From: Bacteroidales bacterium
GTDB lineage: Bacteria; Bacteroidota; Bacteroidia; Bacteroidales; Tenuifilaceae
DNA length: 7,976 nt
Assembly: GCA_003531155.1 (NCBI GenBank)
Contig: DQHR01000168.1
Span: forward strand, 10,085-18,060
Reading direction: 5' to 3'
Shown here: positions 1-6,141 of the stretch, in pieces
Layout: the number at the start of each line of letters is the position of its first letter
Position numbering within the stretch: position 1 is the first letter of the stretch
Made by a program: the position numbers and the translations under genes
Notes under the pieces: model-generated
The model's input: only the letters and a program-made list of their open reading frames with translations
The model's database searches: none
Told to the model about the DNA's origin: nothing

Positions 1-139
1 CTTCTGAATTCTCGAAGTTATTAAACTCATTAAATTCGTTTTGAAGGGCAACGCGTTTGGCTTCATAGACTTCGGTTTTTGGGAATTGACCGGTGAGCCT
101 TTTAAGAACAAGTCCTAGTTTTAGAGTTAAATTGGCCAT
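1..139 (-). CDS. Unrecognised protein, N-terminal 46 residues (cut by left edge)
   Basis: An open frame starts at ATG (complement of 137-139) and runs without a stop to the window edge, giving 46 residues. It begins MANLTLKLGLVLKRLTGQ. The first part is basic and hydrophobic. The second part (from about residue 23) is rich in Glu, Asn and Phe and looks helical, with phenylalanines in short repeated N/E/F steps. There is no signal peptide or membrane segment in the visible part. The start lies 26 nt after the siaC stop on the same strand, so the two are probably co-transcribed. That spacing and the even reading through 46 codons are the main support for a real gene. I do not recognise the family. 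It does not resemble SiaB, SiaA or SiaD in the part that can be seen. No Shine-Dalgarno sequence precedes the start, which is normal for this phylum. Confidence 0.6.
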   Translation of the reverse strand, partial: MANLTLKLGLVLKRLTGQFPKTEVYEAKRVALQNEFNEFNNFENSE

Positions 140-165
140 TTAAAGGGATATTTCGGTGTTTTTTA

Positions 166-561
166 TCAAAAACTACTACTACCTCTTTGATGCGAAATGA
201 ATTTGAAAGGGATTTTAATGTGCTCTGAATAATCCTCCCCTGCCTCAATCATGTCCTCATCATCATCTGAGTAATGCCAGTGAATCTCAACATCAAATCC
301 TTTACGATGAATCTCTTTAAACTTTTCGAGTATTTTTAAAATCATTTTTGATGATGAGGTGTTGTAATATTCAAAATTTAAAATGATCTCCGTTTTTGAA
401 TTCGGATTTGCAGAGTACTCATCAAACCATGTTAGAATGGGGGTATAAAACGAATTTACATCCTCTGGTAATGAATTTCCCGAAATCTCAAACATGCTGC
501 TATCCTTATCCAGAATCACCTTAGGAGTTTCATTTGTAGGATCAAGAATTATTTTTTCCAT
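166..561 (-). CDS. siaC: SiaC family regulatory phosphoprotein (DUF1987)
   Basis: A 131-residue cytoplasmic protein that matches the SiaC/DUF1987 family along its whole length. The family is best known from Pseudomonas aeruginosa. There SiaC is phosphorylated on Thr68 by the kinase SiaB and dephosphorylated by the PP2C-like phosphatase SiaA, and the unphosphorylated form binds and activates the diguanylate cyclase SiaD. Here the motif YYNTSSSK places a threonine exactly at residue 68 when counting from MEKI. Other visible family traits are the N-terminal beta strand with a DPTNETPKV turn, the helix around PILTWFDEY, the strand IILNFEYYN, and the strand VEIHWHYSDDDEDM followed by EAGEDY. I chose the ATG at 559-561 because family members begin close to MEKI; another in-frame ATG lies three codons upstream. 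No siaA, siaB or siaD is visible here. The gene probably shares a transcript with the partial gene at 1-139. The family call is firm, but the pathway in this organism is inferred. Confidence 0.85.
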   Translation of the reverse strand: MEKIILDPTNETPKVILDKDSSMFEISGNSLPEDVNSFYTPILTWFDEYSANPNSKTEIILNFEYYNTSSSKMILKILEKFKEIHRKGFDVEIHWHYSDDDEDMIEAGEDYSEHIKIPFKFISHQRGSSSF

Positions 562-662
562 GGCTAACAAATATTTTGCCTGATTTCAATACTTAGCTAA
601 TAATACGACAATTCTACCAAAAAAACAAGTAACACCAAGCTTAAAATACGCAATATCTCTGA

Positions 663-670
663 CAAATATA
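663..670 (-). promoter_or_regulatory. Possible -7 element for siaC
   Basis: On the minus strand this reads TATATTTG, which fits the TAnnTTTG -7 consensus of the Bacteroidota primary sigma factor. I see no good TTTG -33 element 19-21 nt upstream, so the match could be chance in AT-rich DNA. If real, the transcript would start roughly 90-100 nt before the siaC ATG. Confidence 0.25.
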
Positions 671-724
671 ACGAAAAAGAGAGTTAAAGGTTATATGGCT
701 CCAGTTGATTTTAAATGTTTAAAT

Positions 725-749
725 AAAAAAAACTATGAGCAAATATCAT
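725..749 (-). terminator. Weak candidate terminator after rprY
   Basis: Read on the minus strand, ATGA and TCAT form a 4-bp stem around a 7-nt loop, and the stem is followed by a run of eight T a few nucleotides on (725-732 on the plus strand). It lies about 65 nt beyond the rprY stop. The stem is short and AT-rich, so it would be a poor intrinsic terminator alone. I list it because it is the only hairpin-plus-T-tract arrangement between rprY and siaC. Confidence 0.2.
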
Positions 750-812
750 TGAAATAGTAATAAGCGCCATGATTTTCATTTATTATTATTCCAAAATATT
801 AATTTAAAAAAA

Positions 813-1505
813 TTAGAAAATGAGTTTAAATCCCTTCCCTCTTACGTTTATTATTTCAATTGCAGGATCTTCTTTTAAGTATTTTCTCAACTTTGTGATG
901 TAAACATCCATACTTCGGGCATTGAAATAGCTATCGTCAACCCAAATAGTTTTTAGCGCAAAATTTCTATCAAGAATAGCATTTTTATTTACTGTTAGAT
1001 ATTTTAAAAGTTCGCTCTCTTTGGTTGTAAGTTTACGAACGTCATCACCTAGTTGAAGAGTCTGCTTCATAGCATCAAAGGTATATTTGCCTACTTGAAA
1101 TATACTTTGAGCAGTTGTAACAGAGTCTTTGCGGGTTCTACGTAAAATTGCTTCCAAACGCATAAGCAGCTCTTCGATGCTAAATGGTTTAGTCATGTAA
1201 TCGTCAGCTCCCAATGAAAATCCTTCTATTACATCCTCTTTCATTGATTTTGCAGTAAGAAACAGGATTGGCATTGTACTATCCGATAGCCTAATGTCAC
1301 GAGCAAGCGTAAATCCATCTTTTAAGGGCATCATTACATCAAGTACGCAGATATCGTAGTATTTATTTTGAAACCCTTTGTAGGCCTTTTCCCCATCTTT
1401 ATAAAGATCAACCTCGTAATCCTTTGCTTGAAGGTACTCTTTAAGTAAAACTCCAAGGTTTTCGTCGTCTTCAGCAAGTAATATTCTTACTATTCTATTT
1501 TCCAT
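813..1505 (-). CDS. rprY: OmpR-family response regulator, RprY-like
   Basis: A 230-residue DNA-binding response regulator. The receiver domain covers about residues 6-124: the acidic pocket is E12-D13-D14, the phosphoacceptor is D56 in the string VLDVMMP, the switch threonine is T84 (FLTAKS), and the conserved lysine is K106 in TKPFS. A winged-helix OmpR/PhoB effector domain covers about 135-230, with the recognition helix around SMDVYITKLRKYL and the wing hairpin at VRGKGFKL. The receiver sequence closely resembles RprY of Bacteroides fragilis as I remember it. The start at 1503-1505 (MENRIVRILLAEDD) puts the first strand where the family has it; a longer frame to 1583 would only add residues overlapping the kinase gene. 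The start is 25 nt after the kinase stop, and a run of eight A on the coding strand takes the place of a Shine-Dalgarno sequence. The kinase and regulator are probably co-transcribed. The target genes cannot be read from the window. Confidence 0.88.
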   Translation of the reverse strand: MENRIVRILLAEDDENLGVLLKEYLQAKDYEVDLYKDGEKAYKGFQNKYYDICVLDVMMPLKDGFTLARDIRLSDSTMPILFLTAKSMKEDVIEGFSLGADDYMTKPFSIEELLMRLEAILRRTRKDSVTTAQSIFQVGKYTFDAMKQTLQLGDDVRKLTTKESELLKYLTVNKNAILDRNFALKTIWVDDSYFNARSMDVYITKLRKYLKEDPAIEIINVRGKGFKLIF

Positions 1506-1530
1506 GGTCTTTTTTTTAGAGTTATTCAAT

Positions 1531-3123
1531 TTATTCGTTAGGGCCTGCGTGTGGCAGGTATATTGAGAATGTGCTTCCTTCACCTATTTTACTGTCAACC
1601 CAAATTTTCCCTCCATGCGATTCGACAATTTTTTTCACATAGCTTAAGCCAAGGCCAAACCCTTTTACATTGTGAATATTACCTGTAGGTACTCTATAAA
1701 ACTGATCGAAAATTCGCTTTAAGTTATCGCGGTTAATCCCAATTCCATTATCCTTAACTGCAATAATTATTCCATTGGTTGCATTATGAGTTGATAGGTG
1801 TATATTGGGCTGACCATTACTATATTTCAAAGCGTTATCTAACAGATTTGTTATTACGTTCGTTATATGGATCTCGTCAGCAATGCAAACAGAATTGGAT
1901 GATTCAAGTAATGTTTCAAGTTTTCCGCCTGCATTGTCAACCTGAATAGCAAAGTTAGATGTTACTTTTGATATTATTTGATGGGTATCAATCTCTTTGA
2001 GTTTAAGTTTAAGTTTTGTTTTCTCAAATATAGCCATCTGAAGCACCTTTTCAACTTGTAGTCCCAAACGTTTGCTTTCGTCAGCAATAACACCTCCTAA
2101 GTAGTTCAGATTTTTCTTTTCTACAGGAATCCCCTTGTCGTTTAACATCTGAGCTGCTAAGGAAATAGTTGATATTGGTGTTTTAAGTTCATGGGTCATA
2201 TTGCTAACAAAATCGCTTTTAATCTCCGACAATCTCTTTTGTCGGAAGATGATAAGTATTGTGGCTGAAAAACTGAATATAATAATTAATGTCAACATTA
2301 ATGTTGAAAAGGCCATCACACCTATTGAACTGAGAATGTATGATTGTTGGTTTGGAAAATAAATATTTAAAAAATATCTACGTGTAAAAAAATCTTCAGG
2401 AAATAGTTGATCCCTTAGAAGGGGGCCATCAAATTTCTTTTTGAATTTTTTAGATTTGTATACGGTGCTATCCTGCTCATTACAAACACGGAACTCATAT
2501 TTTGCAATTATACCCTTTTTACGAAACTCATTGCTAATAATTGTATCAAGAACCTCTTTCGAAATACGTTTCTCAATAGGTTGTTCAATTCGTATCTGAT
2601 TGTCAATGGTATGTTCAATATAAACCGTTTTATTAATCGATCGTTTATCTAATCCTAAGCTAAGACTTAATTCAGAGAAATTAGTTTTCCCGCTGGATGG
2701 ATTAAACCTTTTACTAATAACTCTTCCAGTTTTACTAATGCTTATAGAATCTTGTTTTGATATATTGACCAAACTTGGAATCTTAAGTGAGTCTAGTTGA
2801 TTAATAACAAATACCTCTCGATTCTTTTGTAAGGTTCTAAATCCACTTTTTGTCTGATTTAGAATACTTGTACTATATGATTGACTTGGATTCCTAGTGG
2901 AGCTTATGGTAGCAAAAGGCTTATCTTCTCCAACTATTTGGTAAATAGTTTCTTGCTGTTTAACTTCGTAAATAATCGATTTTAGAGCAAGGTTTGCTGA
3001 TTGAATGAACTGCTCCTGCTTTACTTTAATAGCAATAGAAACCCATTTAGATTGAATAATTACTAGTCCAAATGTGGCAATTGAAATAAAGATGGTTAAA
3101 ATCCAAATTAACTTTCTACTCAT
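1531..3123 (-). CDS. rprX: Membrane sensor histidine kinase, RprX-like
   Basis: A 530-residue inner-membrane sensor kinase. Membrane segments lie at about residues 6-24 and 263-293. They enclose a periplasmic region of about 238 residues with no domain I recognise, rich in Ser, Lys and Ile. After the second segment come the HisKA helix with phosphoacceptor H311 (MTHELKTPIS) and then the HATPase_c domain: N box N426-LLDN, G1 box D458-NGIG, F box around FDQF (472-475) and G2 box GFGLGL (488-493). All residues needed for autophosphorylation look intact, and the HELKTP string is consistent with both kinase and phosphatase activity. There is no HAMP or PAS domain between the second membrane segment and HisKA. 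The start is ATG at 3121-3123, followed by a basic residue pair and the first membrane segment. Its partner is the regulator gene 25 nt downstream. The paired architecture resembles B. fragilis RprX/RprY, but the sensed signal is unknown and the symbol rests on resemblance. Confidence 0.85.
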   Translation of the reverse strand: MSRKLIWILTIFISIATFGLVIIQSKWVSIAIKVKQEQFIQSANLALKSIIYEVKQQETIYQIVGEDKPFATISSTRNPSQSYSTSILNQTKSGFRTLQKNREVFVINQLDSLKIPSLVNISKQDSISISKTGRVISKRFNPSSGKTNFSELSLSLGLDKRSINKTVYIEHTIDNQIRIEQPIEKRISKEVLDTIISNEFRKKGIIAKYEFRVCNEQDSTVYKSKKFKKKFDGPLLRDQLFPEDFFTRRYFLNIYFPNQQSYILSSIGVMAFSTLMLTLIIIFSFSATILIIFRQKRLSEIKSDFVSNMTHELKTPISTISLAAQMLNDKGIPVEKKNLNYLGGVIADESKRLGLQVEKVLQMAIFEKTKLKLKLKEIDTHQIISKVTSNFAIQVDNAGGKLETLLESSNSVCIADEIHITNVITNLLDNALKYSNGQPNIHLSTHNATNGIIIAVKDNGIGINRDNLKRIFDQFYRVPTGNIHNVKGFGLGLSYVKKIVESHGGKIWVDSKIGEGSTFSIYLPHAGPNE

Positions 3124-3133
3124 ATCAACAAAG

Positions 3134-3209
3134 TTAACTTTTATGAATAGCTAAAACATTCGGTTAACATAGTTTAACAGACTCTTAGCCTAACTATGAT
3201 CCTTTAACT
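3134..3209 (-). promoter_or_regulatory. Phased TTAAC motif array upstream of the kinase gene
   Basis: The plus strand has TTAACT at 3134-3139, TTAACA at 3164-3169, TTAACA at 3174-3179 and TTAACT at 3204-3209. The offsets are 30, 10 and 30 nt, so all copies face the same side of the helix. The first lies inside a perfect 10-bp palindrome AAGTTAACTT (3131-3140) that starts 7 nt upstream of the kinase ATG. Close direct repeats about 10 nt apart are the usual binding format of OmpR-family dimers, so an autoregulatory operator for RprY is a reasonable inference. No binding motif for RprY is known to me, and TTAAC is common in AT-rich DNA. Confidence 0.35.
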
Positions 3210-3306
3210 ATAGGTTTTCCCTACATGTTGTGATTTAAAAAGGATTTGGTAATTTTTCCAATAAGTTTAATGCTAAAGTTAAGCATGAGAAAGGTTTCCT
3301 ACTTTA

Positions 3307-3732
3307 TTATAGTTGTATAAAAGCACTCTTTCGTTTAATTCTATCCGCTTCAATTTCAATAGCAGCAACAATTCCCTGTATTTGTTTAAGTTCTTTTATA
3401 ATGGATACTATTTCTGTTTTTTTAATTTCACCTGAAAGTTCAAAAATGAAATCGATTCTAGGTAGTTCCTTGACAAGCAGGTTGTTTGATGATTTATTTG
3501 GTATTAAATTGTAAAATACAACATCGGAAGTGCTGTGATCAGAAAAAACAGGAAAAAAAACATTAGGATTTTCCTTTAATTGGATTGAAGTTTCAAATTC
3601 TTTTAGGTTGATGTTAAGTTTATTATTGATATTCCAAACTGTTTTTAGCAAACTTTCAGAGCATGAAATAGCAATAAGCGCGAATGGAAGTTCGTGAGTC
3701 CCTTCAAGTTTATGGCTTTTTCTCTGTTTCAA
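3307..3732 (-). CDS. IPExxxVDY family protein (TTG start)
   Basis: A 141-residue protein of unknown function. It fits the Bacteroidota IPExxxVDY family by size, by position directly after rnc, by an N-terminal SHKLE-like start, and by a degenerate form of the name-giving motif: VKELPRIDF at residues 87-95, where only the Glu and Asp match exactly and the other defined positions, apart from Lys for Pro, are conservative. No membrane segment or signal peptide is present; it should be cytoplasmic. The frame is bounded upstream by a TAA and contains no ATG at all. The best start is therefore TTG at 3730-3732, giving MKQRKSHKLE with the first residue decoded as Met. It lies 55 nt beyond the rnc stop with no gene between, so it is probably the last gene of the acpP-fabF-rnc transcript. 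In many Bacteroidota I recall pyruvate kinase following this gene, but here the RprX-like kinase gene follows. The protein's function is not known to me. Confidence 0.75.
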   Translation of the reverse strand: MKQRKSHKLEGTHELPFALIAISCSESLLKTVWNINNKLNINLKEFETSIQLKENPNVFFPVFSDHSTSDVVFYNLIPNKSSNNLLVKELPRIDFIFELSGEIKKTEIVSIIKELKQIQGIVAAIEIEADRIKRKSAFIQL

Positions 3733-3749
3733 ATGTATTAAGTTGATGC

Positions 3750-3771
3750 TGCTAATGTAGTATTTTTAGCA
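3750..3771 (-). repeat. 6-bp inverted repeat between rnc and the IPExxxVDY gene
   Basis: TGCTAA (3750-3755) and TTAGCA (3766-3771) are perfect inverted copies around a 10-nt loop. On the minus strand the hairpin ends 17 nt before the TTG start of the downstream gene. It has no following U-tract, so it does not look like a terminator. It could affect mRNA processing or translation of the weakly initiated gene, or be chance. Confidence 0.3.
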
Positions 3772-3787
3772 ATAAATTGAAAAATGA

Positions 3788-4561
3788 TTATAAATCCTCA
3801 ATCCCAGCATTAGATTGTTGCTGTGGCATATCATCAACTTTCGTCAAGGCCTCCATGGCAGCATTTTGTTCTGCCTCTTTTTTGGATGATCCGTGTCCTT
3901 CACCAATGCTCTGTTCGTTGAGTATTATGGTGCAAATAAAATGTGGGTTATATATTTCTGAAGGGGAGCCTTCTAGATTTTGAAATTGTAGTATACATTT
4001 GTTCTTCTGTGCCCATTCAAAAAGCCTACTTTTATAATCGAACTCAATGGTTTGGAGGTTATCCAAGTCAATGTATTTATCTAATATTGAAGAAACAATG
4101 CAATTGCTTGTAAACTGAAATCCTCTATCGAGAAACATAGAACCAATTATGGCTTCGAGGGCATTTCCGTAAATATTTTTTTGAATATTTGGATTATTGG
4201 GTTGGGTTACAATGAGCTTATCGAGACCCATATCCAATGCCAGCTGGTTCAGACTAGTTCGGCTTACAATTTTTGAGCGCATTTTAGTAAGAAACCCCTC
4301 TTTCTGGTTAGGAAATTGAGAGAAAAGATACTCTGCAACAATAGCATCTAGCACAGCATCTCCAAGGTATTCTAAACGTTCGTTATTTACCCGCTTACCT
4401 CTCGGCAATACTATTGATGCTGACTTATGTACTAAAGCCAGTTTATATAACTCTAAGTTTCGAGGAGAAATTCCAAAAATCCTATTCAGTTGGTTATAAA
4501 AATCCCTATCCCTTTGGGGAACTCTAAGTCTACGAACCCGCCTAAAGAGATTTGAAATCAC
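3788..4561 (-). CDS. rnc: Ribonuclease III (GTG start)
   Basis: A 257-residue double-strand-specific endoribonuclease that processes rRNA precursors and structured mRNAs. The RNase III domain covers about residues 25-165, with the signature NERLEYLGDAVL at 60-71 supplying the first pair of metal-site acids (E64, D68). The second site is YGNALEAIIGSMFLDRG, with E136 conserved. The Asp found three residues before that Glu in E. coli is Asn133 here, a change I recall from other Bacteroidota. The C-terminal dsRNA-binding domain spans about 174-242, ending in the GSSKKEAEQNAAMEAL helix, and a short Gln-rich tail follows. The start is GTG at 4559-4561: the codon just upstream is an in-frame TAA and no ATG exists near the N-terminus. 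The basic N-terminal extension before the catalytic domain fits Bacteroidota homologues. It begins 8 nt after the fabF stop, so the two are surely co-transcribed. Confidence 0.95.
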   Translation of the reverse strand: MISNLFRRVRRLRVPQRDRDFYNQLNRIFGISPRNLELYKLALVHKSASIVLPRGKRVNNERLEYLGDAVLDAIVAEYLFSQFPNQKEGFLTKMRSKIVSRTSLNQLALDMGLDKLIVTQPNNPNIQKNIYGNALEAIIGSMFLDRGFQFTSNCIVSSILDKYIDLDNLQTIEFDYKSRLFEWAQKNKCILQFQNLEGSPSEIYNPHFICTIILNEQSIGEGHGSSKKEAEQNAAMEALTKVDDMPQQQSNAGIEDL

Positions 4562-4569
4562 TTAACCTA

Positions 4570-5820
4570 TTAGGAGTATTTCTTGAAAATAACGGATGAG
4601 TTGTGACCACCAAAGCCAAATGTATTACTTAAAGCAGCCCTAACTTCACGCTTTTGAGCTTTGTTGAAGGTGAAATTCAACTTGCTATCAATTTCAGGAT
4701 CTGGATTCTTAAAGTTGATAGTTGGAGGAATAATTCCTTTAGCAATAGCAAAAATAGAAGCAATAGATTCTACAGCACCAGCAGCACCAAGTAGATGGCC
4801 TGTCATTGATTTTGTGGCGCTGATATTGAGTTTGTAAGCATGTTCACCAAATACTGACAAAATTGCTTTTGGCTCAGCAATATCTCCAAGAGGAGTTGAC
4901 GTTCCATGAACGTTGATATAGTCAATATCTTCTGGTTTCATCTCAGCATCTTCGATAGCACGCAACATTACGTTACGAGCCCCAAGACCTTCAGGATGTG
5001 GAGCTGTTAAGTGATGAGCATCGGCAGTCATTCCACCACCAACAATTTCACAATAAATTTTGGCCCCACGTGCTTTTGCATGCTCTAATTCCTCAAGAAT
5101 TAGGGCACCACCACCTTCACCCATAACAAAACCGTCGCGGGTTACATCGAATGGACGAGAAGCGGATTTGTATTCATCGTTATTGGTTGAGAGAGCTTGC
5201 ATAGCATTGAATCCACCAACACCAATATCGTTAACTGATGCTTCAGAACCACCGCTAATAAATAAATTTGCTTTACCTAAACGGATAAGGTTATATGCAT
5301 CAATTAGAGCATTAGTTGATGAAGCGCAAGCAGATACGGTTGAAAAATTTGGACCACGGAAACCATATTTCATCGAAATATGACCTGCAGCAATGTCCGA
5401 AATCATTTTAGGAATGAAGAAAGGACTAAATCGTGGTGTACCATCACCAGCGAAATAGCCTTTCAGTTCTTCTGTAATCGTTTGCAATCCACCAATTCCT
5501 GATGCCCAAACAACTCCTGCTCTATCTGGATCGACAGATTGAACATCAATGCCTGAATCCTTCATTGCTTCTTCAGCAGCTACAAGGGCAAAAATTGCGT
5601 AAGGGTCGAGTTTCCTTACCTCTTTACGATCGAAAAAATTGGCAGGATCGAAATTTTTCACCTGACAAGCAAATTTTGTTTTAAATTTTGTGGTATCGAA
5701 ACTAGTGATAAGTTCACATCCGCTTACCCCATGCTCAAGGTTGTTCCAAAATTCCTGGATGTTATTTCCAATTGGATTTATTGTGCCAAGTCCTGTAACA
5801 ACTACGCGCTTAAGTTCCAT
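4570..5820 (-). CDS. fabF: Beta-ketoacyl-ACP synthase II
   Basis: A 416-residue cytoplasmic condensing enzyme of type II fatty acid synthesis. It transfers the growing acyl chain to its active-site cysteine and condenses it with malonyl-ACP, releasing CO2. The thiolase fold is complete. The nucleophile C165 sits in TVSACASST, and the two catalytic histidines are H305 (NVHGTSTPLGD) and H342 (SMTGHLLGAAG). The conserved lysine is K337 and the glycine-rich C-terminal loop is SNTFGFGGHNSS (398-409). Cys-His-His marks it as FabF/FabB class rather than the Cys-His-Asn FabH class, and the length and N-terminus (MELKRVVVTGLG) fit FabF. I chose ATG at 5818-5820; a TTG two codons upstream extends the frame but is unlikely to be used. 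It lies 44 nt downstream of acpP, which encodes its carrier protein, and 8 nt before rnc. Confidence 0.97.
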   Translation of the reverse strand: MELKRVVVTGLGTINPIGNNIQEFWNNLEHGVSGCELITSFDTTKFKTKFACQVKNFDPANFFDRKEVRKLDPYAIFALVAAEEAMKDSGIDVQSVDPDRAGVVWASGIGGLQTITEELKGYFAGDGTPRFSPFFIPKMISDIAAGHISMKYGFRGPNFSTVSACASSTNALIDAYNLIRLGKANLFISGGSEASVNDIGVGGFNAMQALSTNNDEYKSASRPFDVTRDGFVMGEGGGALILEELEHAKARGAKIYCEIVGGGMTADAHHLTAPHPEGLGARNVMLRAIEDAEMKPEDIDYINVHGTSTPLGDIAEPKAILSVFGEHAYKLNISATKSMTGHLLGAAGAVESIASIFAIAKGIIPPTINFKNPDPEIDSKLNFTFNKAQKREVRAALSNTFGFGGHNSSVIFKKYS

Positions 5821-5847
5821 AAACAAATTTTAAAGTTAACTGCCTGT

Positions 5848-5859
5848 TTTGGTTAAATG
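5848..5859 (+). repeat. TTTGGTTAAATG, inverted copy of the acpP-leader element
   Basis: These 12 nt in the acpP-fabF gap are the exact reverse complement of 6158-6169 in the acpP leader. In the minus-strand transcript this copy reads CATTTAACCAAA, 27-38 nt before the fabF ATG, and could pair with the leader copy TTTGGTTAAATG. A shorter 9-nt version stands just before acpP (6113-6121). See the matching entries there. Confidence 0.4.
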
Positions 5860-5864
5860 ATTTC

Positions 5865-6101
5865 TTACTTGTTGTGTGTTTCGATGTACTTGATTGCGTC
5901 ACCTACGGTACCGATTTTTTCAGCTTCATCATCTGGAATAGAAAGGTTGAATTCTTTTTCGAATTCCATGATTAGCTCAACGGTGTCGAGTGAATCAGCA
6001 CCCAAATCGTTAGTGAAGCTAGCTTCTGGGGTAACTTCGTTTTCATCAACTCCAAGCTTATCAACGATGATCGCTTTAATTCTGGTTGCAATATCCGACA
6101 T
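5865..6101 (-). CDS. acpP: Acyl carrier protein
   Basis: A 78-residue acidic four-helix protein that carries acyl chains on a phosphopantetheine arm during fatty acid synthesis. The attachment serine is S37 in the DSL motif (LGADSLDTVELIMEFE), and helix II after it has the usual acidic surface that docks to FabF and other enzymes. Size and sequence are typical along the full length, from MSDIATRIKAIIVDKLGV to the EKIGTVGDAIKYIE end. The start is ATG at 6099-6101. It is the first gene of the minus-strand cluster with fabF 44 nt downstream, and it diverges from purN. The leader region upstream contains a probable promoter and several AT-rich repeats. No other identity is plausible. Confidence 0.97.
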   Translation of the reverse strand: MSDIATRIKAIIVDKLGVDENEVTPEASFTNDLGADSLDTVELIMEFEKEFNLSIPDDEAEKIGTVGDAIKYIETHNK

Positions 6102-6105
6102 AGTG

Positions 6106-6141
6106 TTTAAAATTTGGTTAATAAATACTTTTTAAAATTTG
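6106..6141 (-). repeat. Direct repeat of an 11-mer just upstream of acpP
   Basis: TTTAAAATTTG occurs at 6106-6116 and 6131-6141 on the plus strand, 25 nt apart. The opposite orientation (CAAATTTTAAA) is at 5824-5834 on the plus strand, directly before fabF. Both acpP-side copies would be in the acpP 5' leader. The composition is almost pure A/T, so chance is possible, but three copies in two short gaps of the same operon are notable. Confidence 0.3.

Larger units (their letters stand above)
562..812. other. Intergenic region between rprY and siaC
   Basis: A 251-nt, strongly AT-rich stretch between the response-regulator stop and the siaC start, both on the minus strand. It holds no credible gene: only 19- and 20-codon open frames occur. 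On the minus strand there is one match to the Bacteroidota -7 promoter element TAnnTTTG (663-670) and, closer to rprY, a weak inverted repeat followed by eight U (725-749). Both are listed separately. This suggests that siaC has its own promoter rather than being read only from rprXY, but the evidence is weak. Confidence 0.5.

Noticed and set aside
695..757. 20-codon plus-strand frame with an AAAGG upstream, and a 19-codon hydrophobic minus-strand frame at 711-770
   Set aside because: They are too short and too AT-rich to separate from chance, and overlap each other on opposite strands; Shine-Dalgarno use is uncommon in this phylum.
1506..1583. 26-residue N-terminal extension of the response regulator
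   Set aside because: It would overlap the kinase coding end, and the receiver domain begins at the usual distance from the ATG at 1505.
3124..3145. TAACTTTG on the minus strand as the rprX -7 element
   Set aside because: It lies about 7 nt from the ATG, would give an almost leaderless message, and lacks a good -33 element; the match is more simply part of the TTAAC motif.
3270..3286. ATGCT/AGCAT hairpin after the IPExxxVDY stop as terminator
   Set aside because: The stem is only 5 bp with a 7-nt loop and no T-tract follows on the coding strand.
3777..3983. Plus-strand open frame opposite the 3' end of rnc
   Set aside because: It lies inside a well-supported gene on the other strand, has Cys/Ser-rich low-quality sequence and resembles no family.
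5060..5383. Plus-strand frames inside fabF (also 5502-5684)
   Set aside because: They are antisense shadows of a highly conserved gene, with no promoter, no start context and no recognisable protein.
5857..6135. 92-codon plus-strand frame covering acpP
   Set aside because: It is the Ser-rich mirror of the acidic ACP coding sequence; acpP itself is certain.
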